DNA of 64,000 bases from Methanobrevibacter_A acididurans (GTDB lineage: Archaea; Methanobacteriota; Methanobacteria; Methanobacteriales; Methanobacteriaceae), in the NCBI RefSeq assembly GCF_046197875.1, contig NZ_CP166991.1:1550001-1614000 (forward strand), read 5' to 3'. A program made the position numbers and the translations under genes. Shown piece after piece: positions 16,708 through 25,458 of the stretch. Positions within the stretch are counted from its first letter, which is position 1. Each line of letters opens with the position of its first letter. Under the pieces are notes generated by a model, which ran no database searches, was not told where the DNA came from, and saw nothing but the letters and a program-made list of their open reading frames with translations.

Positions 16708-17844
16708 ATGAAAAAATTTAATAAAATTATTTTAATATTATTATTAATCACAGTAGTTACAACATCATTATCTGTAGTTTCTGCAGCGGATATTGATAAT
16801 GGAACTGGAATCTCTAATGATAATAATATTAACTATGCTCAATTAAGTGTTGAATCTCAAAATAATACAAATGACGTGAATAATGCAGAAAGTATTAATT
16901 TATTAAGTGATGGAAGTAATAATACAAACAACAATACAAATATTACCCCTCAAACTAATAATACAAAAGAATTTAATGTAACAGTTGAAGACTTTGGACA
17001 AATATATAAAAATCCAAAAAATTTAACCATCAACTTAACCAATTTTACCAATGGAAAAGTTATAGTAGGACAACATATTGCATTAAACTTAACCCGTTTA
17101 AGTGATGGTGCAAGCAAAATCTACTGGGCAACCACTGATACAAATGGTCAAGCATTTTTAGATATAAACCTATTTCCAGGATATTATAGTGTAGATGCAA
17201 GTTGTGGCGATGGATCTAATTTTAAAAACTTTACAGTATATAAAATACCTAGTGGAGTAATTCAAAATAATTTTGAAGTAAACCATAAAGGTGAAAGTTT
17301 TAGAAGTATCTTATACAATTTATATTTCCAAGTTTTAGGAAATCAAAAAGTTTATTATACCATTAGTAATGGTAATTCTAATAAAACTTATACAACAACC
17401 ACCGATAGTAATGGATATGCAAGATTACCTATTAATTTAGGTGCTGGAAAATATACTATTACTTTTTCATACAATGGTGATGGTATAACTTCAGGTTGTT
17501 CCGAAACTAATAATATTACAATTTATCATTCTTCACATAAAATGCCAACTACTGTAGGTATCAGCGGAACACAAAATAACACATTTAATATTACTAAAGG
17601 AAAAAATCTTACAATAATTGTTCAAGAAAGTAATGGTTTATTATTCCCAAATACAAAAGTAACCGTTAAGATTATTAAAGGAAGTTTAAGTAAAACTTAT
17701 ACTGTAACTACAAACAGTAACGGAATTGGAACATTACCTATTAATTTAGGTGCAGGAGATTATACTGTTAAATGTTCTTATGCTGGAAGTTATTATTATG
17801 CAGCTTCAAGTTCAAGTACTGTATTAACAGTTAACAATGCTTAA
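16708..17844 (+). CDS. Secreted adhesin-like protein with Ig-like repeats
   Basis: A 378-residue exported protein. The N-terminus has Lys residues, then a hydrophobic run (IILILLLITVVTTSLSVV) and a cleavage-like SAA-D. An Asn/Thr-rich linker of about 65 residues follows. The body holds three or more Ig-like beta domains; the last two share the pattern KTYT-TTxSNG-LPINLGAG-YT-SY (near residues 228-262 and 330-365). The pattern of substituted Ig domains and Asn-x-Thr sites matches adhesin-like proteins of Methanobrevibacter. No C-terminal membrane segment or anchor is visible, so it is either released or held non-covalently. The leader contains a terminator-like hairpin. Confidence 0.82.
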   Translation: MKKFNKIILILLLITVVTTSLSVVSAADIDNGTGISNDNNINYAQLSVESQNNTNDVNNAESINLLSDGSNNTNNNTNITPQTNNTKEFNVTVEDFGQIYKNPKNLTINLTNFTNGKVIVGQHIALNLTRLSDGASKIYWATTDTNGQAFLDINLFPGYYSVDASCGDGSNFKNFTVYKIPSGVIQNNFEVNHKGESFRSILYNLYFQVLGNQKVYYTISNGNSNKTYTTTTDSNGYARLPINLGAGKYTITFSYNGDGITSGCSETNNITIYHSSHKMPTTVGISGTQNNTFNITKGKNLTIIVQESNGLLFPNTKVTVKIIKGSLSKTYTVTTNSNGIGTLPINLGAGDYTVKCSYAGSYYYAASSSSTVLTVNNA

Positions 17845-17866
17845 TAAAGTAAAATTAGAATATATC

Positions 17867-17901
17867 GGAAGAATAAATAATATTTTTTCTTCCATTTTTT
17901 T
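17867..17901. terminator. Hairpin plus T7 between convergent genes
   Basis: GGAAGAATAAATA (17867-17879) pairs with TATTTTTTCTTCC (17881-17893) with one mismatch, followed by T7 at 17895-17901. It lies 22 bp after the stop of the Ig-repeat gene and before the end of hisH on the other strand. It probably ends the rightward transcript and may also serve hisH. Confidence 0.6.
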
Positions 17902-17919
17902 ATTATAAAAATTTAAATA

Positions 17920-18516
17920 CTATTTTTTTAAATTAACAAAATTTTTTAAAATTTTAAGTCCCGCAACACCACTTTTTTCTGGATGAAACTGTGTTGCAAA
18001 ACAATTATTATTAGATAAAGAAGCTACTAGATTTACACCATAATCCGTGATCCCTGAAACAATTTCTTCATCTTCAGGATTTGCATGATAAGAATGAACA
18101 AAATAAAAATATTTACCATCCACTCCTTCTAAAATAGGGCAATTTTTTAGCACATTCAATTTATTCCATCCCATATGAGGAATTTTTCTACCGTAAGGTA
18201 TTTTATTAACACTACCTTTAAATATATTAAGGCCTTTAATACCAACAGCTTCTTCACTAGAAGACAATAAAACTTGTAAACCTAAACATATCCCCAAAAA
18301 TGGTTTATCATCATTAATATGTTCATATATTAAATCTTTAAATGGTTCAATATTTTTCATAACACTTCCAAAAGCACCTACTCCGGGAAGAACTAAAAAT
18401 TCAGAATCAGCTATTTTTTCAGGATTACTGGTAATTTCTGCATTATAACCTATTTTAGTAAAACCATTATGAATACTTCTAAGATTTCCACTATTATAAT
18501 TAATTATTGTTATCAT
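17920..18516 (-). CDS. hisH: Imidazole glycerol phosphate synthase subunit HisH
   Basis: HisH is the glutaminase of the enzyme that, with HisF, makes imidazole glycerol phosphate and AICAR in histidine synthesis. The 198-residue protein has INYNSGNLRSI, LPGVGAFG, the nucleophile motif GICLGLQ, and FATQFHPEKSG with the catalytic His and Glu. Length is normal. AAGGAT precedes the ATG. It lies 13 bp downstream of cfbD, so the two probably share a transcript despite unrelated pathways. Its partner hisF is about 29 kb away at 47.2-48.0 kb. Confidence 0.96.
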   Translation of the reverse strand: MITIINYNSGNLRSIHNGFTKIGYNAEITSNPEKIADSEFLVLPGVGAFGSVMKNIEPFKDLIYEHINDDKPFLGICLGLQVLLSSSEEAVGIKGLNIFKGSVNKIPYGRKIPHMGWNKLNVLKNCPILEGVDGKYFYFVHSYHANPEDEEIVSGITDYGVNLVASLSNNNCFATQFHPEKSGVAGLKILKNFVNLKK

Positions 18517-18529
18517 TTATAATCCTTCT

Positions 18530-19612
18530 TTACTCATTTTCCCAATTAATTACTGATCTAATCATCATGCCAAAATCTGAATCAACAATTTTTTCTGTTC
18601 CTAATGTTTTTGAATGAGCATCTAACTCTGCTATTACATAATCATAACCTAAATCTTTTAAGGGTTGAACTAACCTTGGCCCATCAGTTATAGCTATAGA
18701 TTTACAGCTAAAATTTTCTATATGTAAAGCATGAGGAACTCCAAATACAACTACCAAATCAAAATCATTAGCTTCTAAAAATTTTTCAGCAATTTTTGGA
18801 GCAATCGGATATTCATCTAAACCTCCAGTAATATAATCAATATTAACATTATTTTCTTTTAAATCATTTTTTACATTAATAGCATGATTTCTTATTCTAG
18901 GTAACCCAATATTTTCATCCAAATTGGCAAGAATCATAGGTTTATTATTAGGATTAATATCTTCATAATTAAAATTTATTATATCTGCAAATAGATAAGA
19001 TGTCTCTTTTTTAGCATTTAAAATGAAACAAACTTTTTTGTTTTCAGCCAAATATTTAACAATGATTTTAGCTACTTTCTCTTTATTGTCTCCAAAATTT
19101 GGTTTAATATAATTACCTTTAGCCATACCTCTTGTTTTCTCAATTTCGGTAGCTAATTTAAGCATTTTAATTTGACGATTTGCTTCTTCTTGAGGAATTA
19201 CATCATATTCAACAGCAGACTTTAATACTGCAATAGCCCCTTCTGTATTATCACCTTCACCGAAACCACCATGGGAGGCTACAGGCAAAATTATAGAATC
19301 TAAATTTAATTTTTCAATAGGTTCTTTTAAATCTTCCCCAATAATCATACTAGCACAGGTACCAACAATACCTATAAGTTTTGGTTTAAACACTTCATTA
19401 ACTTCTTTAAGTGTTTGTTCTAACTTTTCTGAAGCACCTAAAATAAAATCATTTTCTGTCATTGCTGTAGTGACTACACGAACACCATCAGTTTCGAGAA
19501 GCCTACCAGTTCTAAAACAGCAGCCATGAGGACCATGCATAATAATAACATCAGCATTTAAATCTCTTAAAGTATATAATGAAGCCGCAATAGGGCTAGG
19601 ACGTGGATGCAT
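18530..19612 (-). CDS. cfbD: Ni-sirohydrochlorin a,c-diamide reductive cyclase, catalytic subunit
   Basis: CfbD, with the iron protein CfbC, reduces Ni-sirohydrochlorin a,c-diamide on the way to coenzyme F430, the nickel cofactor of methyl-coenzyme M reductase. It is a short nitrogenase-NifD-like protein: HGPHGCCFRTGRLLE and GTCASMIIGEDL carry the cluster Cys residues, and ITGGLDEYPIAPK appears in the C-terminal half. I place the start at ATG 19612 (MHPRPSPIAAS), nine bases after AGGTGA; the GTG at 19627 overlaps that ribosome site. The product is 360 residues. hisH follows closely. Presence of this gene marks the organism as a methanogen. Confidence 0.92.
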   Translation of the reverse strand: MHPRPSPIAASLYTLRDLNADVIIMHGPHGCCFRTGRLLETDGVRVVTTAMTENDFILGASEKLEQTLKEVNEVFKPKLIGIVGTCASMIIGEDLKEPIEKLNLDSIILPVASHGGFGEGDNTEGAIAVLKSAVEYDVIPQEEANRQIKMLKLATEIEKTRGMAKGNYIKPNFGDNKEKVAKIIVKYLAENKKVCFILNAKKETSYLFADIINFNYEDINPNNKPMILANLDENIGLPRIRNHAINVKNDLKENNVNIDYITGGLDEYPIAPKIAEKFLEANDFDLVVVFGVPHALHIENFSCKSIAITDGPRLVQPLKDLGYDYVIAELDAHSKTLGTEKIVDSDFGMMIRSVINWENE

Positions 19613-19708
19613 CAATTTTTTACTCACCTGATAAAATTTAATCTAATATACTTTATTGAATACAAAAGTTATATAAGTTTCTAAAAAAAGTTTAAAAAAA
19701 AAATAAAT

Positions 19709-21211
19709 TTAACTTAAAGTTGATTTAATCCTATCTTCTTGAGTCATTGAGGCTAATTTTTCAACTTTATTAATGTTTAAGTTTAAACCATTTGCAATTC
19801 TAGTCCCATACTCAATATCTGCTTTATAAAATAAAGCAACTTGCCTATATTGAATGTTTTCATTAACTCCTGAAATACTATTAAGTATGTTAGAAATTAA
19901 ATGTGATTTATCTTCCTTATTTAAAACTCTTCTATAAAATTCACCTACTTGTTCAAAATCAACATCTTCTACCTGTTGAGTGTGTCTATCAATTACTGCT
20001 TGGACATCAATAGTTGGAGCCTTAAAACATGCTTCAGGTTTAGGGCCTTCTAAAGAATTTGGATAATAATTAGGATAATGACTTCCTTTATTTACATTCA
20101 TCGGCCCATCCATTTGATAAGTAGAAACTTGATTTTTTGTTTGATTTATGGGTATTTGATGATGATTTGCACCTAATCTCCATCTTTGTGTATCTTCATA
20201 TGCAAATAAACGTCCTTGTAATAATTTATCCGGAGATGGACCAATACCTGGCACAAAATTAGAAGGTGCAAATGCAGATTGCTCAACTTCATTAAAATAG
20301 TTATTAGGGTTTTTATTTAATACAAGTTTACCTAATGGTATTAAAGGATAATCAGAATGATACCATACTTTTGTAACATCAAATGGATCAAATTTATAAT
20401 TTTTAGCTTCTTCATTTGTCATTATCTGAACAAAAACATTCCATTCCGGATAATTCCCATTTTCTATAGAATTGTATAAATCTTCTGTTGCATAATCCGG
20501 ATTTTCACCAGCCATTTTAACAGAATCTTCATCTGTAAAATTTTTTATGCCCTGTTTTGTTAAAAAATGATATTTTACCCATACATATTCTTCATTCTCA
20601 TTATACCACATATAAGCATGTGATGAAAACCCATGCATATGTCTAAAATCTCTCGGTGTTCCCCGATCAGTAAATAAAAATGTTAATTGATGTAATGATT
20701 CAGGAGTTAAAGAAAAAAAATCCCAAACCATATTTGCATCAGACAAATTTGAAGTTGGATGTCTTTTTTGAGTATGAATAAAATCTGGAAATTTAATTGC
20801 ATCCCTTATAAAAAATATTGGAGTATTATTACCCACTAAATCATAATTCCCTTCTTCAGTATAAAATTTAACAGCAAACCCTCGTGGATCCCGTACAGAA
20901 TCAGCAGACCCTCTTTCACCACCTACTGTAGACATTCTAACAAAAACATCTGTTTTTTTACCTACTTCAGATAAAAATTTAGCCCTAGTATATTCAGACA
21001 AATCATGAGTAACCTCAAAATAACCATGAGCTCCAGCACCTTTAGCATGAACCACTCTTTCAGGTATTCTTTCCCTATCAAAATGTGCTAATTTTTCAAC
21101 AAGATATGTATCTTGTAATAAAGCATAACTAGATTTTTTACCTGTAGTAATAGATGATTGATCATTTGCTACAGGGGCACCTTTATTAGTTGTTAATATT
21201 TTTTTTACCAT
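19709..21211 (-). CDS. kat: Haem catalase, small-subunit type
   Basis: Catalase turns hydrogen peroxide into water and oxygen. The 500-residue protein has the active-site His55 in RVVHAKGAGAHG, the distal Asn in LVGNNTPIFF (128-129) and the proximal haem-binding Tyr338 in RLFAYEDTQRWRLG. Length and motifs fit the short haem catalases (clade 3). AAGGT precedes the ATG at 21211. It appears monocistronic with its own TATA-like element near 21274-21284. Catalase is rare in methanogens; it was purified from Methanobrevibacter arboriphilus, which takes haem from outside because it cannot make it. No haem-synthesis gene is visible here. Confidence 0.96.
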   Translation of the reverse strand: MVKKILTTNKGAPVANDQSSITTGKKSSYALLQDTYLVEKLAHFDRERIPERVVHAKGAGAHGYFEVTHDLSEYTRAKFLSEVGKKTDVFVRMSTVGGERGSADSVRDPRGFAVKFYTEEGNYDLVGNNTPIFFIRDAIKFPDFIHTQKRHPTSNLSDANMVWDFFSLTPESLHQLTFLFTDRGTPRDFRHMHGFSSHAYMWYNENEEYVWVKYHFLTKQGIKNFTDEDSVKMAGENPDYATEDLYNSIENGNYPEWNVFVQIMTNEEAKNYKFDPFDVTKVWYHSDYPLIPLGKLVLNKNPNNYFNEVEQSAFAPSNFVPGIGPSPDKLLQGRLFAYEDTQRWRLGANHHQIPINQTKNQVSTYQMDGPMNVNKGSHYPNYYPNSLEGPKPEACFKAPTIDVQAVIDRHTQQVEDVDFEQVGEFYRRVLNKEDKSHLISNILNSISGVNENIQYRQVALFYKADIEYGTRIANGLNLNINKVEKLASMTQEDRIKSTLS

Positions 21212-21337
21212 AATATTACCTTATAACAATTAATTACTAAAATATAGTATTAAATAATAAAAAAAGTTTTCGTTTTATAATTATGAAAAAATAAATATTT
21301 TTAATAAAAAAAGTTCAAAAAAAGAAAATAAAAAAAA

Positions 21338-22525
21338 TTAATGTGTGGTAATACTAATTATATCTCCATCAATTAATTCATAATCACTAGCTATGCGCAT
21401 ATTTTTTCTAGCATCAACAGCAAACATGAATTTATCACCAATATCAGAGTGAATTATATATGCTAATTCATGTGGATTAGAACCTTTAGGAACTAAAATA
21501 CCATCAGGAAGAACATTACCCTTTTGATCAGTAAATTTATGTTCATCTTGAACTGGATAAACAACAATCATATTAAGTAATTCGAATATTGCTTTATTTA
21601 AAGCTTCTTGAATACCGGTACTGCCATATTTTTCTAAAATGTTAGTTCTAATATATTCAAGTGCTTTTATTTGATTAGCATTTAATTTTTCTGGATTTAA
21701 TATTTCAAAATCAGAATCTCCTGAAACATATTTAATTAAACCAGATTCAGCAGCTCTTACTAAAGCAAGTTCAGATTCCGCTGAAGCAGGAACTACATTA
21801 GAATATTTTTCTTTAATACGTTCAATATTTTTATCAGCACCAGGTAAATCCGCTTTATTAGCAACTATTAACATTGGTTTAGCAATATTTAAAATTTTTC
21901 TAGTTAATTCTATTAAATCTTTTTCTTCCCATTTTGTATAATCCGGTTCAAAACCTCTTAAAGCTTCAATAATATCTTCAAGCATTATACCAGTACCAGA
22001 TAATTGATCATAAATCACTTTTGAAATATCTAAGTGTTCCGCACCAACTTTACGAATTAATCTTGTCCAATTTCTGTTAAGTATTCCATACATCCACATT
22101 ACTATCTCATTTTCAAGAAATCCTATATCTTCTAAAGGATCATGTGAACCTAAATCCACAGGATTTCCTTCTTCATCAGTAGACCCTGAAGCATCAATAA
22201 CATGAAGAAAAACTTTTGCTTGAGTTAAATCGTCCAAAAATTTATTACCTAAACCTTTACCTTCGTGAGCTCCTGGAACTAATCCTGCAACATCAATAAG
22301 TTCTATTGGAATAAGTCTTGTTCCATCTATGCATATAGAATTTCTCGGATTACATGTAACATTTAATTCTTTACATGGGCATTTACATGTAACATGCGCA
22401 ACTGCTTTGTTTGCATCTATAGTAGTGAATGGATAATTAGCCATTTCAACTTTTGATGCTGTTGCTGAATTAAAAAATGATGATTTACCTACATTTGGTT
22501 TTCCTGTAACTGCAATTTGAATCAT
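21338..22525 (-). CDS. YchF/Obg-related GTPase with TGS domain
   Basis: A 395-residue P-loop protein. Motifs in order are GKPNVGKSS (Walker A, residues 7-15), PFTTIDAN (switch), DVAGLVPGAHEGKGLG (Walker B and following loop), NKAD (guanine specificity) and a C-terminal TGS-like domain (GILVPKGSNPHELAYIIHSDIG). A Cys-rich insert, HVTCKCPCKELNVTCNP, follows the switch and is typical of the archaeal branch. These proteins associate with ribosomes; whether this one prefers GTP or ATP is not clear. GGGGTGAT precedes the ATG. It is the last rightmost-to-left gene after the proteasome-chaperone gene, with a 143-bp gap that may hold its own promoter. Confidence 0.9.
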   Translation of the reverse strand: MIQIAVTGKPNVGKSSFFNSATASKVEMANYPFTTIDANKAVAHVTCKCPCKELNVTCNPRNSICIDGTRLIPIELIDVAGLVPGAHEGKGLGNKFLDDLTQAKVFLHVIDASGSTDEEGNPVDLGSHDPLEDIGFLENEIVMWMYGILNRNWTRLIRKVGAEHLDISKVIYDQLSGTGIMLEDIIEALRGFEPDYTKWEEKDLIELTRKILNIAKPMLIVANKADLPGADKNIERIKEKYSNVVPASAESELALVRAAESGLIKYVSGDSDFEILNPEKLNANQIKALEYIRTNILEKYGSTGIQEALNKAIFELLNMIVVYPVQDEHKFTDQKGNVLPDGILVPKGSNPHELAYIIHSDIGDKFMFAVDARKNMRIASDYELIDGDIISITTH

Positions 22526-22668
22526 TTAATCACCCCTATAATAATTTTTTTAGATATGTGAAAAATTTTTTAAAAATAAAAAAAATAGTTAAATCTTATT
22601 TTATATAAGATAATTACTTAAAAAAATTATAATAATTATTTATAAAAATTTAATGATAAATAAAAAAA

Positions 22669-23439
22669 TCAACCTATATATCTGAGATCATCATCAGATT
22701 GACCCATGGATTTATTTACCATATCTTGTTCCATTTGTTGAGCTTGATTTAATAATTTTCGAGTTTCTTCAGCTCTTTCTTCTAATTCATCAGTATTAAT
22801 ATTAAATTTTAAAATTAAAGATAATTTTTGAAGAATAGCCTCAGCAGCTTCAGCATCAATAAAATAGCCTGGAGTTTCGCCCATTAAACAAGCCCCTGAC
22901 ATATTTCTTAATTTTCCTAATCCTAGAATAAGCCCAGAAGCCCCAACAATTCCACCATCAGCAGAACGTATTTCAATACCTGCTTCTTTAAGAAGTTCTA
23001 TATTTTCGAGGTTTGTAGCTGCTCCAAAAACTTTTGTTTCTTCAACCGGTTTGCCTGTTGCTAAACCGCCTAATGTAAATAATTGTTTAACTCCATAACT
23101 TTCTATAAAATCTAATATTAAGCCACAAAGTTCATATTGACCTTCTGGTGATAATCCTTGAGTATTTCCCACTAATAGAATAAAATCTTGAGAATTTTCT
23201 CCTTGAGATTTTAAATAGTAAAGTTCATTTACCATACATTCAATAATTCCATCTTCCCCAACAAATACTTGAGGAGGAAAATGAGGAGAATATATTTCGG
23301 CAAATTTAGTGGCTCCTAATTCATCAATCATATGATCTGCAGCTAATTTACCTACATGACCAATTCCAGGAAGTGCTTCTATAAAAATAGGATTATCTAA
23401 ATTAATCTCTTCAATCACATTAATTTGAGTATTTTTCAT
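22669..23439 (-). CDS. Proteasome assembly chaperone family protein (PAC2)
   Basis: A 256-residue PAC2-family protein: IFIEALPGIGHVGKLAADHMIDELGA is split over its N-terminal strand and helix, FTLGGLATG and GIVGASGLILGLG follow, with a helical C-terminal tail. Archaeal members (PbaB-like) assist assembly of the 20S proteasome. AAGGAGG lies upstream of the ATG. It follows nop10 after 23 bp, the usual order in Methanobacteriales, and ends the S27e-aIF2-alpha-nop10 run. Confidence 0.88.
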   Translation of the reverse strand: MKNTQINVIEEINLDNPIFIEALPGIGHVGKLAADHMIDELGATKFAEIYSPHFPPQVFVGEDGIIECMVNELYYLKSQGENSQDFILLVGNTQGLSPEGQYELCGLILDFIESYGVKQLFTLGGLATGKPVEETKVFGAATNLENIELLKEAGIEIRSADGGIVGASGLILGLGKLRNMSGACLMGETPGYFIDAEAAEAILQKLSLILKFNINTDELEERAEETRKLLNQAQQMEQDMVNKSMGQSDDDLRYIG

Positions 23440-23462
23440 AATATTCCTCCTTAAAGGAATTT

Positions 23463-23630
23463 TTACTTATTATCCATTTCTTCTTTCAATTTTCGACGAT
23501 ATTTGCCATATTTATCTTCAATTGAATATTTAGGTGGATAAACAACTTTTAATTCCCCACCACAATTAGGACAAGTATCTTTTATAGTATAAATGTCACA
23601 TAAGGGGCATTTACGCATTTTCATTTTCAT
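23463..23630 (-). CDS. nop10: H/ACA ribonucleoprotein Nop10
   Basis: A 55-residue protein with the whole Nop10 pattern: MRKC-x2-C and CPNCG zinc ligands, YPPKYSIEDKYGKYRRKLK and a short acidic end. Nop10 binds the pseudouridine synthase Cbf5 and helps place substrate RNA in H/ACA guide complexes. Three in-frame ATGs lie in the first five codons; the first, at 23630, is taken as start. It lies between aIF2-alpha and the PAC2 gene, the conserved archaeal order, and is probably translated from the same transcript. Confidence 0.93.
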   Translation of the reverse strand: MKMKMRKCPLCDIYTIKDTCPNCGGELKVVYPPKYSIEDKYGKYRRKLKEEMDNK

Positions 23631-23689
23631 GTTAAATCACTACTAAAAAAAAGTTAAAAAAAGTAAAAATTATAAAATTAAAAATAATT

Positions 23690-24472
23690 TTAATCTAATT
23701 CTCGTAAAAATTCGCCTTTACCATTAGAATCTTCAATGACTTTAATACAATTATCTGCAGCTTTTTTAAGTGTTTTTTCTGCTAAGATATAATCAGTTGA
23801 TTTAACTGTGATTCTATAACGTGGAGCACCAACACATTGAACTTCTACATCTTCAATTTTTTCAGCAGATTCGAGAGCTTTTCTAACTATATCTACACCA
23901 TTTGATTCATAAGTTTCTATATCAACATAACCAGTTATATGAACTTCTGGAGGAGTTATATTATTTTTAGCTACTTCTGTGATAGCTTCAGCCCATTCTT
24001 CATTGATACCTTCATCAGTAAGTGAAGATTTTCCTTCATCAGCAGCAATTTCAAACGCACCATAAACATCACCAAAAATATCCATGATTTCATAACCTAC
24101 TTCCTTGTAAGCTGTGTTTAAATCTTTATTTAAAGATTTAGCTGCTAATTCTAAGAATTTTTCAGCTTTTTGTTCAACTTTCCATTGTTGAATCTTTTTT
24201 GTTCTTTGATCTTCTCTTATTCTTTTTAATGATGCATCAACATGCCCTTTTTTTGGATTAACTCTTAATACTCGAGCAACAATCTTTTGATTTTCTCTTA
24301 CATGATCTCGAATATTTTTAACCCAACCAGATGAAACTTCAGAAATATGAATAAAAGCTTCTTTTCCAGAATATTCCTCAAGTTTTGCGAATGCACCATA
24401 ATTAAGAACTTTATAAACTGTACCAACAATTAGTTCTCCTTCTTCTGGCCATTCTTGACTTTTTCTTACCAT
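23690..24472 (-). CDS. Translation initiation factor aIF2 subunit alpha
   Basis: The alpha subunit of archaeal IF2, which with beta and gamma delivers initiator tRNA to the small ribosomal subunit. The 260-residue product has an N-terminal S1 domain (GELIVGTVYKVLNYGAFAKL, EAFIHISEVSSGWVKNIRD), a central helical domain and a C-terminal alpha-beta domain ending KVIEDSNGKGEFLREL. Full length. AGGTGT precedes the ATG. It sits between S27e and nop10 in the classical archaeal cluster. Confidence 0.96.
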   Translation of the reverse strand: MVRKSQEWPEEGELIVGTVYKVLNYGAFAKLEEYSGKEAFIHISEVSSGWVKNIRDHVRENQKIVARVLRVNPKKGHVDASLKRIREDQRTKKIQQWKVEQKAEKFLELAAKSLNKDLNTAYKEVGYEIMDIFGDVYGAFEIAADEGKSSLTDEGINEEWAEAITEVAKNNITPPEVHITGYVDIETYESNGVDIVRKALESAEKIEDVEVQCVGAPRYRITVKSTDYILAEKTLKKAADNCIKVIEDSNGKGEFLRELD

Positions 24473-24602
24473 TTAAACACCTGAATAGTTTTTAAGATTA
24501 AAATTAAAAATAAATTTTTAATTAAAATCTATATTTTATATAAAATTAAAAAAACTAAAAACCAATTTTTAAAATTTTAATGAAAAAAAATAAAAAAAGA
24601 AT

Positions 24603-24782
24603 TTAGTTTAAAACTTCTTCAATATGAGCTATTATCTTTGCTTTAGAACCACGTGATTTTACAATAGTTTTACCGCAGATAATACATTTTACATCAGAAG
24701 CTGCACGATCAAAGATAATTTGTTCATTATCACAATCTAAACATTTAACCTTTAAAAAGTTTCCTCTACCTTTACTAGCCAT
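24603..24782 (-). CDS. rps27e: Small ribosomal subunit protein eS27
   Basis: A 59-residue zinc-ribbon ribosomal protein: FLKVKCLDCDNEQIIF supplies one CxxC and VKCIICGKT the other, with a basic tail ending AHIEEVLN. The length is usual for archaeal S27e. AGGTGAT lies just before the ATG, within 8 bp of the L44e stop, so the two are co-translated. It precedes the aIF2-alpha gene. Confidence 0.96.
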   Translation of the reverse strand: MASKGRGNFLKVKCLDCDNEQIIFDRAASDVKCIICGKTIVKSRGSKAKIIAHIEEVLN

Positions 24783-24790
24783 TTTATCAC

Positions 24791-25069
24791 CTATTTAGAT
24801 ACAAATTCAGGTTTTCCTGTTCTGAAAGAATTACCGATATGAGATTTACCACATTCTTTACATTTATATCTTAAATCTAATTTTTTAATCGGTTTGTTAC
24901 CTGCAGGTAAAGGTCTTGGATAACCTCTGTAACCAGCGGTAACTCTTCTAAATTGTCTTTGACCCCATTTTAATTCACTTGCTTTTCGTTTTTTAGCTGT
25001 ATGAACTTCATGAATTGTATGTTTTTTACAATTAGGACAATATCTTCTTTTTTCTTTTGGTATCTTCAT
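24791..25069 (-). CDS. rpl44e: Large ribosomal subunit protein eL42 (L44e)
   Basis: A 92-residue ribosomal protein with two CxxC pairs, CPNCKKHTIHEV at the N-terminus and YKCKECGKSH near the C-terminus, and the basic core WGQRQFRRVTAGYRGYPRPLP. The protein binds near the E site of the large subunit. AAGGTGAT precedes the ATG. It is the first gene of the L44e-S27e-aIF2-alpha-nop10-PAC2 run; a 389-bp gap separates it from gins51 upstream, so a promoter is expected there. Confidence 0.97.
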   Translation of the reverse strand: MKIPKEKRRYCPNCKKHTIHEVHTAKKRKASELKWGQRQFRRVTAGYRGYPRPLPAGNKPIKKLDLRYKCKECGKSHIGNSFRTGKPEFVSK

Positions 25070-25458
25070 TTAATCACCTTAATACAATCTGAATTTTTCA
25101 GATTTCCTTTTTTCATCTATTTTTTCTAAAAATACTATAAAGGAATCAATTAAATTTCCCAATAGCTGATGACATATCTATAAAAATAATTACAATAAAC
25201 AACACCCAAGAATCTATTAAATTTCTTAGTAGCTGAATATTACATTACTAAACTAAAAAGATTTTATTAAATATCTTATTAATTTATAAATGTATTTTTT
25301 AAGAATTAACTTAATAGAGTTAATCTTAAATTATTTAACAATAAATAAAAATTAATTTATATAAAATTTTTATTACCATAAAATAGATACATATTGTATT
25401 TTATAATCAATTAATATTTAAATTTAATGTTTTTTTATTTAAAAAAGTATTAAAAATA
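25070..25458. other. 389-bp intergenic region with imperfect direct repeats
   Basis: No gene is seen. A 27-bp segment, beginning GAATC and ending TAGCTGA, occurs at 25143-25169 and again at 25210-25236 with four mismatches; a weaker third match (ATTAAATATCTTA) is near 25266-25278. The region must include the promoter of the ribosomal-protein run to its left. The repeats could be operator-like or the remains of a duplication. Confidence 0.5.
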
